64,000 nt of DNA from Leptothermofonsia sichuanensis E412 (GCF_019891175.1 NZ_CP072600.1:3720001-3784000), one strand, 5' to 3'. Counted from the first letter of the stretch, positions 8,774-18,165 are shown. A program made the numbers and translations. The notes: generated by a model not told the origin, from the letters alone.

Positions 8774-10546
8774 ATGAGTATTACCTGGCTCAACACAGTG
8801 CTATCTACTGATTTCACAGCACCATCTTTCCTGTTTTTGCAGATGCCATCACTCCTGGCACAGGGAGACACTGTGCCACCCACAACCAGTCCGGCTGGCA
8901 CGGATGTCTTCCAGACCATTACCACTGATCTGGGGAAATCCGTACCCAATCTGCTCCGAGCTGTGATCATTTTGGTGGTTGGTTGGTTACTGTCTTTACT
9001 GATTGCCGCTTTAGTTCGTAGCCTCCTGAAACGAACCCAGATTGATAACCGTTTAGCGAACTGGATTTCGGGCCGTCCCACAGCGGCAGAGACTTTCCCA
9101 ATTGAAAAGTGGATTGCCAGGGCAGTCTTCTGGCTACTTTTTGTTTTTACGATTGTTGCCTTTCTGCAAGCTTTAGAACTGACGGCAGTTTCTGCCCCGT
9201 TGAACACCTTTCTGAATCAAATCATCGGGTATTTGCCTGCCCTGGTCGGAGCGCTGTTGCTGCTGGTCATTGCCTGGTTACTAGCGGCCATAGTGAAACT
9301 GATTGTGACGCGATCGCTCCAGGCATTTGGCATTGATCAGCGGTTGGGGCAACACCTGGAACCGCCCCCATCCTCCACTGACGATACAGCAACCATCCCT
9401 TCCCCATCGGTAACCGCAGAGCCAGCGACGCCCCCTGGTGATCGTTTTTTGCTCAGTGAGACGATTGGCAATACCCTGTACTGGTTTATTTTTCTGCTAT
9501 TCCTGCCCTCTATCCTGAACACACTCGGCTTACAGGGGACCTTGCAACCGATTCAGGTGGTTCTGAATGACATTCTGGCGGTCATTCCTAATGTGTTAGC
9601 GGCAATTCTGATCGGTGCCGCAGGTTGGCTGATTGCCCAGGTTGTGCGCCGAATTGTGACCAATTTCCTGGCTGCCGCCGGAGCTGATCACCTGGGTACC
9701 CGGTTTGGGCTTGCCCGCACTCCCAGTACCCGCTCGCTTTCCTGGGTCATTGGGACACTGGTATTCATCTTGATTTTGATCCCAACGGCGATCTCTGCCC
9801 TGAATGCCCTGCGGATTGAAGCAATTTCGGGTCCGGCAATCAACATGCTGAACCAGATTTTGAACGCATTGCCCCAAATTTTCACAGCTATTCTGATCTT
9901 GATTGTTGCCTATGCGATCGGGCAATTTCTGGCTGAAATCGTGACGAACATTCTGACCGGTCTGGGATTTAATAACATCTTTTACTGGTTGGGGCTGAAG
10001 TCCGAACCCTATACCGTGACACCCCCTGAAGTACCTCCTGCCCAACCAGAAGGAGTAACACCGACGCCACCTTCTCCCACCACGGTTCCCACCAAAACGG
10101 CTTCGGAAGTAGTCGGCATCGTGGTCTGGATCGGGGTGATGCTGTTTGCGGTGATTGCCGCCATCAATATCCTCAATATTGAGGCACTAACCACCGTCTT
10201 CACAGGCATTACAGTAATTTTTGGTCGCATTATTGCAGGCTTAATTGTGTTTGCCATTGGTCTTTATCTGGCTAATCTGGCATTTAATCTGATTGCCAGT
10301 TCCGGCGGGCGGCAAACGAGAATTTTGGGACAGACGGCTCGCATTGCCATTATTACGCTGGTTTCTGCGATGGCACTTCAGCAAATTGGGGTAGCCAGCG
10401 ATATCATTAACCTCGCATTTGGCTTACTTCTGGGTGCGATCGCCGTTGCGATCGCCCTGGCGTTTGGTCTGGGCGGGCGCGACATCGCCGCTGAACAACT
10501 GCGAGAATGGCTGGCAGCCTTCCGTCGGGGCGACCTGGGACGCTAA
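8774..10546 (+). CDS. TM-helix-repeat (MscS-related) membrane channel-like protein
   Basis: 590 residues. Four or five repeats, each with one or two long hydrophobic helices, share the pattern IPNVLAAILIGAAGWLIA followed by a basic stretch. This fits the conserved TM-helix repeats of mechanosensitive-channel-related proteins. The C-terminus FGLGGRDIAAEQL matches the motif that ends these repeats. Two Pro/Thr/Glu-rich linkers (about residues 193-222 and 416-445) sit between repeats. The MscS beta-domain is not obvious, so ion gating is an inference. GAGGA lies just upstream of the ATG. Confidence 0.85.
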   Translation: MSITWLNTVLSTDFTAPSFLFLQMPSLLAQGDTVPPTTSPAGTDVFQTITTDLGKSVPNLLRAVIILVVGWLLSLLIAALVRSLLKRTQIDNRLANWISGRPTAAETFPIEKWIARAVFWLLFVFTIVAFLQALELTAVSAPLNTFLNQIIGYLPALVGALLLLVIAWLLAAIVKLIVTRSLQAFGIDQRLGQHLEPPPSSTDDTATIPSPSVTAEPATPPGDRFLLSETIGNTLYWFIFLLFLPSILNTLGLQGTLQPIQVVLNDILAVIPNVLAAILIGAAGWLIAQVVRRIVTNFLAAAGADHLGTRFGLARTPSTRSLSWVIGTLVFILILIPTAISALNALRIEAISGPAINMLNQILNALPQIFTAILILIVAYAIGQFLAEIVTNILTGLGFNNIFYWLGLKSEPYTVTPPEVPPAQPEGVTPTPPSPTTVPTKTASEVVGIVVWIGVMLFAVIAAINILNIEALTTVFTGITVIFGRIIAGLIVFAIGLYLANLAFNLIASSGGRQTRILGQTARIAIITLVSAMALQQIGVASDIINLAFGLLLGAIAVAIALAFGLGGRDIAAEQLREWLAAFRRGDLGR

Positions 10547-10675
10547 AGAAAGGCAAAAGAGAGGAGGGAGAGAGGAGGAATTGCCATCCCCTCGAACCCT
10601 CCAATCTCGGAGGTCCAAGCCTGACAACGATCGCTAGGAATCTGGGCTAAAGGTTTAATGATTAACCAGTACCAA

Positions 10676-11743
10676 CTAATGCACCATTCCCCGTAATGCT
10701 TCAGCATCAATGGGTTTCGTGAAATAAATGCGTACAAGATGACCCACGATCGCCAACTGGAGTGGTACCTTGCGCAGGGTTTTCAGCCACCTGGGCTGGG
10801 AGGCGCGATCGATCTCGGCTATTTTCAAATTGAGATCGGAGCAGCGATGGAGTCGGGGAAAAAATTCTGGATGGTCTGTATTCAAAATCGAAGGAAACGC
10901 ACGGGCAGCCGTTTCATTGGTTTTACGGATCACTTCTGCATCAAACTCCGTTGGATCAAGCCCCAATGTGTGATAAAAACCTGTCCGTTCATGCACAGTC
11001 AGAGTGTGGGTTGCAAATACAGTCAGCAGGAAAAACCGACTCCACAGGCGAGACTTCCAGGTTTTCCAGAGTTTCGGTTGAGAGCGTAACAGGGCCTTAA
11101 AAATATCCCCGTGGCGATTTTCATCCTGGCACCAGCTTTCAAAATAACGAAACAGGGGATAGAACTGATTTTCAGGATGCTGCTCCAGATGCCGGTAAAT
11201 GATGATATAGCGCCAGTAGCCAATCTTTTCTGACAGGTAAACCGTGTAAAGCACCCACTCGATGGGGAAAAAGGTATAGACCCGATTTTTAGTCAGATAG
11301 CCCAGATCCATCGTGCAACCAAAATCGCCCATCGCTTTATTGAGAAATCCAGCGTGGCGAGCCTCATCTCGTGCCATCAGGCTAAATATCTCAGACAGGA
11401 GAGGGCTGCGATCCTTCAACTTGCGAGAAAGTTCTTTAAACAGTAGAAAACCGGAAAACTCAGACACACACGATCGCTCCAGGTAATCGATAAATGCCTG
11501 CCGTGCTTCTCCTGTAATGTGCTCCCAGGACTGATTAAAGGACTCATCCCGAATAAAATGATGGCGGTTATAGTCTGCTCGCATTTCTGCCAGCATGGTC
11601 TGCAATTCGGTTTCTTGCCCTGACAAATCCATGGATGCAGCCACTTCAAAGTTGGTGGTGTAAAACCGGGGTGTCAGAATATTTTCTTTCAGAACCTTTC
11701 TGGAAACGGTCTCCGGAGTTGACTGAGGCAGAGAAGTGACCAT
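10676..11743 (-). CDS. acsF: Mg-protoporphyrin IX monomethyl ester (oxidative) cyclase
   Basis: 355 residues, the usual length. This is the diiron enzyme that closes ring E of chlorophyll using O2. Diiron ligands are visible in the ferritin-like core: SEFSGFLLFKEL, MARDEARHAGF and, later, WCQDENRHGD. The N-terminus (KENILTPRFYTTNF) and the FFPIEWVLYTVYLSEKIGYWRYI segment are characteristic. Cyanobacteria often have two copies, one for low oxygen beside haem oxygenase and hemN. Here neither neighbour is present, so this is more likely the aerobic form, which is an inference. It is monocistronic, with the upstream region shared with nothing. Confidence 0.96.
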   Translation of the reverse strand: MVTSLPQSTPETVSRKVLKENILTPRFYTTNFEVAASMDLSGQETELQTMLAEMRADYNRHHFIRDESFNQSWEHITGEARQAFIDYLERSCVSEFSGFLLFKELSRKLKDRSPLLSEIFSLMARDEARHAGFLNKAMGDFGCTMDLGYLTKNRVYTFFPIEWVLYTVYLSEKIGYWRYIIIYRHLEQHPENQFYPLFRYFESWCQDENRHGDIFKALLRSQPKLWKTWKSRLWSRFFLLTVFATHTLTVHERTGFYHTLGLDPTEFDAEVIRKTNETAARAFPSILNTDHPEFFPRLHRCSDLNLKIAEIDRASQPRWLKTLRKVPLQLAIVGHLVRIYFTKPIDAEALRGMVH

Positions 11744-11877
11744 AATGCTTGATAGCCTAAAAACTTGATAACTACAAAGTTATAATAAACTCTGCGATTT
11801 GACCAGCACAGGTTCTCGAAAATAATCCGCTGGTTTTGGTTTGAAAACTTCTGCTCTGGGTCCTTTATGTTACGAAA

Positions 11878-12444
11878 TTAAGTGTTTCCTGGACCAAGAA
11901 CCTGTTTCAACCACCACTCCATCAAAACAGCGCGGCATTGTAAACAGGTAATATCCTGCAATAATTGATGCACCCCATCTGAACTAATGGCATAGGTGCC
12001 AGCCACAAAATCAGGCAACAATGGGATATCTGCCTGAAGCTGAGCCACAAACCCATACAGTTTTTGATTGGAGAAGGAACTATTGACCAGCCAGCCTTCA
12101 GTGTTCAAAGGAACTAACGCGGCGATCGCAGATGCATCAAGGCCAAGTTCACGCTCTAAACTTGCGATCGCGGCCTTTGCAGGGCTTTGCTCCTCTGAGA
12201 TTCGTCCACCAGGTAAATCCAATGTGACCTGTCCTACCCCAGGACGATAGCTGGGCGGTGGTAGCAGAATGCGATCGGTCTGAATGGGCAAAATAAGCAC
12301 CGAATCCGCTTTTTCAATCCGCCAATATTCTAATTCCTGCCCCTGCGGTGTTTGCAGATGTTCACCAATCAGGGTCATCCAGCGAGAGCGCACTTCAAGG
12401 AAGCGATCGCGTAGCTGCCAATTCTTTGCTGAGGGAGGTTGCAT
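11878..12444 (-). CDS. Nudix-fold protein with degenerate Nudix box
   Basis: About 188 residues from the Met at 12444. A longer start at 12525 adds 27 residues that do not look conserved. The core begins with EVRSRWMTLIGEHL, followed by EYWRIEKADSVLILPIQ and LDLPGGR. The Nudix helix reads GRISEEQSPAKAAIASLEREL: the REUxEE signature is replaced (A-S-L-E-R-E), keeping only the last Glu. That would be expected to weaken or abolish classical metal-dependent pyrophosphatase activity. I recall similar deviating boxes in cyanobacterial relatives, so it may be a family trait. It is transcribed divergently from the SMP-30 gene. Confidence 0.75.
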   Translation of the reverse strand: MQPPSAKNWQLRDRFLEVRSRWMTLIGEHLQTPQGQELEYWRIEKADSVLILPIQTDRILLPPPSYRPGVGQVTLDLPGGRISEEQSPAKAAIASLERELGLDASAIAALVPLNTEGWLVNSSFSNQKLYGFVAQLQADIPLLPDFVAGTYAISSDGVHQLLQDITCLQCRAVLMEWWLKQVLGPGNT

Positions 12445-12550
12445 GAGAGCACGGTACAACACGAATTGCAGATCATTTCCCACAGGCTGTCCCCAATCCA
12501 CTTTGTGGTTGGCATCCCCTACCATAAGAATATCAATACCAATTCATCCC

Positions 12551-13492
12551 ATGCCTTCAACCTTCTCAACACAGGAGAAAATTCAGCTTTTGCCAGAGCC
12601 TATTCTGCCTACAAGAGCACGGCTGGGTGAAGGACCCTGCTGGCACCGGGCAACCCAATTACTGTACTGGGTTGACATCTACAATCATCGAGTGCACCAA
12701 TTTGACCCTGCTACAGGTCAGACCTGTTTCTTCGATGTGGGAGATGTGGTGGGGTGTATTGCCCCTGCTGGTGCACATCGACTCATCATGGCACAGCGAC
12801 ACAGTCTATCTTTTCTGGACACCAGGGATGGAAGCATTACGCCAATTTTGACCGTAGAAGCAGAAGCCAACCAGCCGCAGAATCGGTTTAATGATGGCAA
12901 GTGCGACTCGTCAGGACGTTTCTGGTTTGGTTCTATGCATCCCGACAGACCGATCGCCAGTCTCTACCGTTATGACCCGGATGGCTCTTTACACCAGATG
13001 GAAACCGGACTAACCATTTCGAATGGACTGGGTTGGAGTCCCGATAATCAAACCTTCTATCTGACGGATACCCCTAAACGAACCATTTATGCCTATGACT
13101 TTGAGTCTGAAACTGGTTCCATCCAAAATCGACGAGTGCTGATTGACCTAAACGAAGCCTCTCTTTTTCCAGATGGTCTGACGATTGATCAGTCCGGCTG
13201 TATCTGGTCTGCCATCTGGGACGGCTGGTGCCTGGTGCAATTTGACCCGACTGGAAAGGAGATCAGGCGCATTCCAATGCCGGTTCAATGCCCGACCTCC
13301 TGCACCTTTGGAGGAGTTGACTTAACCACGCTTTACATTACCTCAGCCTCAGTTGGGCAGAGTCAGGCAGAAATTGAGCGAAGCTTCCACTCCGGGGATC
13401 TGTTTTGTTTACCCACAGACACCGTTGGTTTGCCAGCCTACTCCTTTGGGTACGAAACTACAGACTCTGTGCCCTCTGTGTCTCTGTGCTAA
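12551..13492 (+). CDS. SMP-30/gluconolactonase-type lactonase
   Basis: About 313 residues from the ATG at 12551. The frame is open further upstream, but that part overlaps the divergent Nudix gene and looks unlike protein. It is a six-bladed propeller enzyme with conserved metal-site motifs: GEGPCW (Glu), NDGKCDSSGRFWFGSM (Asn/Asp) and FPDGLTIDQSGCIWSAIWDG (Asp). It probably hydrolyses a sugar lactone or similar ester in the cytoplasm. The C-terminal end is odd: after FGYETT the last residues DSVPSVSLC are encoded by a dispersed CTCTGTG repeat (13468-13490), so the original end has been replaced. Confidence 0.88.
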   Translation: MPSTFSTQEKIQLLPEPILPTRARLGEGPCWHRATQLLYWVDIYNHRVHQFDPATGQTCFFDVGDVVGCIAPAGAHRLIMAQRHSLSFLDTRDGSITPILTVEAEANQPQNRFNDGKCDSSGRFWFGSMHPDRPIASLYRYDPDGSLHQMETGLTISNGLGWSPDNQTFYLTDTPKRTIYAYDFESETGSIQNRRVLIDLNEASLFPDGLTIDQSGCIWSAIWDGWCLVQFDPTGKEIRRIPMPVQCPTSCTFGGVDLTTLYITSASVGQSQAEIERSFHSGDLFCLPTDTVGLPAYSFGYETTDSVPSVSLC

Positions 13493-13519
13493 AACTCCAG
13501 ATTTTTCGGTTAATTAAAT

Positions 13520-15166
13520 TCACGATCCTGCTGGCAGCCACACATAAAAGGTACTTCCTTCCCCAGGGACACTTTCCACCCAGATCTTGCCGTCGTGTTG
13601 CTCGACAATATTGCGACAGATAGCAAGCCCCAGCCCGGTGCCCCCCTTTTGGCGAGAGTCAGAGGCATCTACCTGCTGAAACCGCTCAAAAATAGTTTGT
13701 AGTTTATCTGCAGGGATGCCGCGCCCCTGGTCTTTGACGGTAATGAGGAGGGAGGGGGAGGGAGGAGGAGCGTCTTCATGGCTTTGGGCGTCTACAGTTC
13801 TACGATCTCGATTGCCCACTTTCGCTTCCCCCGTCTTCAGTTCGGCACTTAACCAGACTGTTCCCCCTGGTTCCGAGAATTTGATAGCGTTGCTGAGCAG
13901 GTTGGTGAGGGTTTGCAGCAGGCGATCGCCATCTGCCCACAGGTCTACAGGCAGCGGATGGGTGACCAGTGTGACGGATGCCTGGTCTGCCATGCCCTGC
14001 ATGACTTCTGTTGCCTGGATCATCAGAACCGCCGCATTACATTTTGCTTTTTGCATCGTAATTTTACCTGACTTCATCCGCTCCAGGTCCAGGATGTCGT
14101 TGATCAGGCGGAGCAGGCGTTCAGCATTGGTGGTGGCAATGCTCAAAACACGACGCCCCTGGTCAGTCAGGTCACCCAACTGACCGGCACTGAGGATATC
14201 CAGTGCTCCCATCATGGATGTCAGGGGAGTTTTCAGTTCGTGGCTGACCAGGGAGATGAACTCATTTTCCAGACGCTTGCGCTCAGTAATGTCAGTAATG
14301 ATATTGAGGGTGCATTCAACGCCATCCAGTTCGATCAGCTCAATACAGATCAGCACTGCCCGGGTTTCACCAGATTTGGTGCGAAATTCGCACTCCTGGT
14401 TGACCAGGGTGCCAGTTTCTCGTAACCCTGCCACTGCCTGGTTGTAGATTTCTGGCTCAATGCCCAGTTTCAGCTCAGCAGCGGTGTGCCCAATGATTTC
14501 CTGACAGGAATAGCCACTTAACCGCAAAAAACTGGGGTTGACATCGACAAATCGTCCGTCGGCAACAGTCGTAATCGCAATTGGGGCGGGACTGGAGCGG
14601 AACGCTTTGGTAAATTTCTCCTGGGCTTGCCGTCGTTCACGAATTTCCTGCTGGAGCTGAAGATTCTGTTCCTGGAGGCGTTTTTGCAGGTTGCGAATGG
14701 TGAGATGGGTTTCAATTCGAGCTAACACCTCTTCCAGATGAAAGGGTTTGGTGATATAGTCCACACCGCCCACAGAAAAGGCTTTGACCTTATCCAGTAT
14801 GTCTTCCAGCGCACTGATGAAAATCACAGGGATGTCATGGGTGCGATCGCTGGCTTTTAGCTGCTGGCAAACTTCATAGCCATTCATTTCAGGCATGTTA
14901 ATATCCAGCAGAATCAGGTCAGGCGGGACAACCTGTGCCCCGCGCAAGCCCGTGCTGCCTTTAGTGACACTGCGAACTTTGTATCCCTGCTCGGTCAGCA
15001 TGGCAGACAATAGATTCAGATTATCTGGAGTATCATCAATGACCAGAATATCGGCTTTCGGGAAGTGGGTTGGCATAGGTTCAGGATTCGCATCGCCCGC
15101 TTTCGTTACTATTTTTTGAAGAAATCGTGCCAATTTTGGAAAAGCGCCTATATATTTAAAGGTCAT
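13520..15166 (-). CDS. Hybrid histidine kinase: receiver - PAS - HisKA - HATPase
   Basis: About 548 residues from the ATG at 15166, which has GGTGGA four bases upstream. An alternative ATG at 15196 would overlap the divergent gene. Receiver: IDDTPDN, phospho-Asp88 in LLDINMP, Lys in YITKPF. A coiled coil follows, then a PAS domain (AFRSSPAPIAITTV to DITERK), HisKA with His309 in VSHELKTPLTSM, and HATPase with N box LLSNAIKFS, DQGRGIP and GGTGLGL. It lacks membrane segments, so it is cytoplasmic. About 30 residues rich in Pro/Ser/Asp interrupt the HATPase between WLSAEL and LLITVKDQG. The 3' end lies 27 bp from the convergent lactonase gene. Confidence 0.93.
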   Translation of the reverse strand: MTFKYIGAFPKLARFLQKIVTKAGDANPEPMPTHFPKADILVIDDTPDNLNLLSAMLTEQGYKVRSVTKGSTGLRGAQVVPPDLILLDINMPEMNGYEVCQQLKASDRTHDIPVIFISALEDILDKVKAFSVGGVDYITKPFHLEEVLARIETHLTIRNLQKRLQEQNLQLQQEIRERRQAQEKFTKAFRSSPAPIAITTVADGRFVDVNPSFLRLSGYSCQEIIGHTAAELKLGIEPEIYNQAVAGLRETGTLVNQECEFRTKSGETRAVLICIELIELDGVECTLNIITDITERKRLENEFISLVSHELKTPLTSMMGALDILSAGQLGDLTDQGRRVLSIATTNAERLLRLINDILDLERMKSGKITMQKAKCNAAVLMIQATEVMQGMADQASVTLVTHPLPVDLWADGDRLLQTLTNLLSNAIKFSEPGGTVWLSAELKTGEAKVGNRDRRTVDAQSHEDAPPPSPSLLITVKDQGRGIPADKLQTIFERFQQVDASDSRQKGGTGLGLAICRNIVEQHDGKIWVESVPGEGSTFYVWLPAGS

Positions 15167-15188
15167 TCGTTCCACCTGGTGTAAGGTT

Positions 15189-15869
15189 GTGTCCATCCCC
15201 CCATTTCCGGCAATTCCTACCTTTCCTGAATGCAATCATCCGATTGTCAAATCGTTGACCCACTACAGCGATCAGGAGCTTTTGACCCTATTTCAGCGTC
15301 ACCCGGACTCCGGGCAATATTTTGCTACCCTCTTCTGCCGTTACAGCCCCATGATTTATACGCTGATCCGCCATTCGGCGCGATCGCCCGTCCAGGCAGA
15401 CTATCTGTTTGCGACGACCTGGCGGCATATTTTCCATGAACTGGGTGGACTGGATCTGCGGAGTGGTGAAAGCGCAGGCATGACCTTGCAAAGCTGGTTA
15501 CTCAATGTCACCGCCATCTGTATTAACCGTTCCGATTTACCGCCAGTGGAAGCCATTCACTATGACCTGAAAGCGGCTTCTCCTCCCCTCTGGTGTTATA
15601 TTGAGCGGGCACTGGACCAGCTTTCCCCAACCCTGCGGTTAATTGTATTGATGGCGCAAACGTTCAACTGGAGCGAGACGCGCATTTCAGCTTACCTGCG
15701 GGCAGAAGGGGAAGTGATGTCTCCGGCGGAAGTGCGGGCAAAATTGCAGGAGGGGTATCGCCAACTGGAAGCCATTTTGCCAGAGGATGTGCAAACCATT
15801 TACCTGGTCAGTGGTTTTGGTAGCGGTGGCAGGCAGCTTGATGTTGATGCCGCGGAGAATCGGGCCTAG
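15189..15869 (+). CDS. Sigma-70-like (ECF-type) factor, divergent
   Basis: 226 residues from a GTG preceded by TAAGG. Residues 20-90 resemble sigma region 2 (SDQELLTLFQRHPDSGQYFATLFCRYSPMIY; TTWRHIFHEL). Residues 130-200 resemble region 4 (ALDQLSPTLRLIVLMAQTFNWSETRISAYL). Both are weakly conserved, as in ECF-like factors of cyanobacteria. It may direct RNA polymerase to a small regulon. No anti-sigma factor with a membrane segment follows. The next genes are a secreted TPR protein and a DNA methyltransferase. Alternatively it could be a non-sigma helix-turn-helix protein. The start codon lies 22 bp from the histidine-kinase start on the other strand. Confidence 0.7.
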   Translation: MSIPPFPAIPTFPECNHPIVKSLTHYSDQELLTLFQRHPDSGQYFATLFCRYSPMIYTLIRHSARSPVQADYLFATTWRHIFHELGGLDLRSGESAGMTLQSWLLNVTAICINRSDLPPVEAIHYDLKAASPPLWCYIERALDQLSPTLRLIVLMAQTFNWSETRISAYLRAEGEVMSPAEVRAKLQEGYRQLEAILPEDVQTIYLVSGFGSGGRQLDVDAAENRA

Positions 15870-16046
15870 GCGTGTAACAGGTTGGGAGAAAGGGGACAGG
15901 GTTCGGGGTATCGGGGGTAGAATGTCAGAACTGGTGGTGCTGAATCGCAGGACGAATTGCCCAAAATCAGCAATGCTGCAAAGTTTGATGAGATGGAGCA
16001 GGAATGGCAGGGATTCTGGCAGTTGTGATGGGATAGGGAGGGAGTG

Positions 16047-17144
16047 ATGGAGAAACCGCAGGGGACAGGGCAGGGTTGGGGAAAGGCACTGATCCGCCAT
16101 CGGTTGCAGGCGATCGCGCTGGGGCTGGCAGTCTTACCTCCCTTTGTGGTAGGGACGGCACCGGGCTGGCTCAACTCAGTCAGGGCGGCGGATCTAAATG
16201 AGCAACTGACCGTCCGCCTGAACAATGGCACCTATGGGCGCTCTCGAAATATTGCAGACAGTCTGCTGCGGGTGGGGAAGGCCCAGGAACGGAATGGTTT
16301 ATTGCAGAATGCGGTTGATTCCTGGCAGCAAGCCCTGAAAATCTATCAGGATATTGGCGATCGCGAAGCAGAAACCCAGACCTATGGGTATCTGACCTTT
16401 GCCTATGCCAGGCTGGGACAGTATCTTGCCTTTGAAGATGCGCTCCGGCGGTGGCTGGCAAATGCCCGCGATCGGCAGGATTTTCAAACCCAGATCTATG
16501 CCCTCAACAGTCTGGGCAGAGCGTTGCATCCACGGGGGGGCACTGCCGGGGCAGAAGAGTTGTTTGCAGATGCCGTGGCAATTTCTAACAGTATCCGAAG
16601 TCTGGATGGGCAGGCAGTTTCCTACGAAAGTATTGGTTTGCTGGCATTCAGTACCGGCAACTATGAACGGGCTGTGGAGGCATTTCAAACCGCTTTGCTG
16701 GCAAGTCGGAAAGCGGGAGATACCATTGCCCAGGCAACAACGCTGAACCGTCTGGGCGATGTTTACCGGACCGCCGGGTACTATGGGGAGTCAATGCGCT
16801 ACTATGCCCTGGCGTTTCGACTGGCAGACATGAACCGCGATCGCCCAAATCAATATCGAGCAATTGATGGCATGGTTACGGCATATAACGCGGCGGGTTC
16901 TTATCAGCAGTCCGTTAGAATGCTGAACCAGCGTCTGGGGATTGCCCGCACCCAGGCAGATTTGCGTCAGGAGTTGGCTTCCCTGCGGGCACTTGCCGAA
17001 GTTTACCAGCAGGCAGGGGATGATCCCCAGGCAGTGGCTGCCTATGAGCGCGCAATTGCGATCGCCCGTATGCTGCAAGATTTTGAACAGGAGGCGATAT
17101 TGACCCAGGGATTGATTCGCCTGACGGAGCATGGTAATCGTTGA
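16047..17144 (+). CDS. Exported TPR protein
   Basis: 365 residues. The ATG at 16047 follows AGGGAGG; a GTG directly before it is in frame. A basic start and a hydrophobic segment (about 22-45, ending SVRAADL) suggest a signal peptide. The rest is about six TPR units with the spacing of the kinesin-light-chain type (for example SRNIADSLLRVGKAQERNGLLQNAVDSWQQAL). It is probably a scaffold outside the cytoplasmic membrane. Its last 14 bases overlap the start of the DNA methyltransferase gene, so the two are likely translated together even though their products act in different compartments. Confidence 0.85.
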   Translation: MEKPQGTGQGWGKALIRHRLQAIALGLAVLPPFVVGTAPGWLNSVRAADLNEQLTVRLNNGTYGRSRNIADSLLRVGKAQERNGLLQNAVDSWQQALKIYQDIGDREAETQTYGYLTFAYARLGQYLAFEDALRRWLANARDRQDFQTQIYALNSLGRALHPRGGTAGAEELFADAVAISNSIRSLDGQAVSYESIGLLAFSTGNYERAVEAFQTALLASRKAGDTIAQATTLNRLGDVYRTAGYYGESMRYYALAFRLADMNRDRPNQYRAIDGMVTAYNAAGSYQQSVRMLNQRLGIARTQADLRQELASLRALAEVYQQAGDDPQAVAAYERAIAIARMLQDFEQEAILTQGLIRLTEHGNR

Positions 17145-17988
17145 CTACCAGAGCGAAACTGGCATTTTAGTGTGTGGAGATGCGCTCAAGTGGCTGCCCA
17201 CCCTTGCCGCAGAATCGGTTGACCTGGTGTTTGCTGACCCACCCTACAACCTGAAAAAAGCCGAATGGGATACCTTCGAGTCCCAGGAAGCCTATATTCA
17301 CTGGTCGTTGCAGTGGATTCAGGAAGCCGCCAGAGTTTTGAAGCCATCGGGTTCCCTCTATATCATGGGGTTTTCGGAAATTCTGGCGGATCTCAAACAT
17401 CCCTCCAGCCGCTATTTCAAACAATGCCGCTGGCTGGTCTGGCACTACAAAAATAAAGCCAACCTGGGCCATGACTGGGGGCGATCGCACGAAAGCATCT
17501 TGCACTTGCGCAAAACAACCCATGCCAGAATCAACATCGACCGGGTTCGCATTCCCTACGGCAACCATACCCTCAAATATCCCTCCCATCCCCAGGCAGC
17601 TACCAGCCAGTACGGTAATGGGACCGGACGCAAAAGCTGGACTCCTCATCCTGATGGAGCCAAGCCTAAGGACGTGATTGAAATCCCCACGACCTGCAAT
17701 GGCATGCACGAAAAGACCCGGCATCCGACGCAAAAGCCAGAGGAACTGATCCGCAAGCTGGTATTTGCCGCTTCTGACCCGAACGATATTGTCCTCGATC
17801 CCTTCTCCGGCTCTGGAACAACCCTGGTTGTAGCGGAACAGTCGGGGCGCAGGTGGTTGGGATGTGAAATCAATCCAGAGTATAACCAGTGGGCGATCGC
17901 CCGTCTACAGGCGACCCGGCATCTCAGGGATGAAGAATGGGTTGCTCTTGATCGCAAAAACGAGGAGCGCCGTAAACGCATCCGATAG
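17131..17988 (+). CDS. Site-specific DNA methyltransferase (amino-methyltransferase, solitary)
   Basis: 285 residues. Catalytic motif IV DPPY at 36-39 comes before SAM motif I DPFSGSGTT at 223-231, the order of beta-class N6-adenine or N4-cytosine methyltransferases. A target-recognition region lies between. HPTQKPEELI is the usual motif X-adjacent stretch. No restriction endonuclease gene is next to it, so it is an orphan enzyme, as common in cyanobacteria. DPPY favours adenine methylation, but some cyanobacterial GGCC N4-cytosine enzymes also have it, so the base and target remain open. It overlaps the upstream TPR gene by 14 bp. The basic C-terminus (RKNEERRKRIR) may bind DNA. Confidence 0.92.
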   Translation: MVIVDYQSETGILVCGDALKWLPTLAAESVDLVFADPPYNLKKAEWDTFESQEAYIHWSLQWIQEAARVLKPSGSLYIMGFSEILADLKHPSSRYFKQCRWLVWHYKNKANLGHDWGRSHESILHLRKTTHARINIDRVRIPYGNHTLKYPSHPQAATSQYGNGTGRKSWTPHPDGAKPKDVIEIPTTCNGMHEKTRHPTQKPEELIRKLVFAASDPNDIVLDPFSGSGTTLVVAEQSGRRWLGCEINPEYNQWAIARLQATRHLRDEEWVALDRKNEERRKRIR

Positions 17989-18102
17989 TACATCCTGTGC
18001 CAGCGTATTGTGGTAAATGTCTCTCACCGTATATATTTCTCACCCCAGAGGCATAAGAAGTTTTTTAGGAATGTGAAATTAATTTAGATGTCGTATTGAA
18101 AT

Positions 18103-18165
18103 AGAACCATAAAGACGCCAGGAGTACCAGGAACTTGCTTTGTGTCCTTTGTGCCTTTGTGGTTC
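18103..18165. repeat. Dispersed CACAAAG/CTTTGTGG inverted repeat
   Basis: AGAACCATAAAGACGCC pairs with the CTTTGTGCCTTTGTGGTTC end. It is the same family as 5536-5592 and lies in the gap after the DNA methyltransferase gene. No gene overlaps it. Confidence 0.65.

Noticed and set aside
12284-12550. 5' extension of the lactonase frame
   Set aside because: It overlaps the divergent Nudix gene and its residues (many Cys/Arg/Ser) look non-coding; homology starts at 12551.
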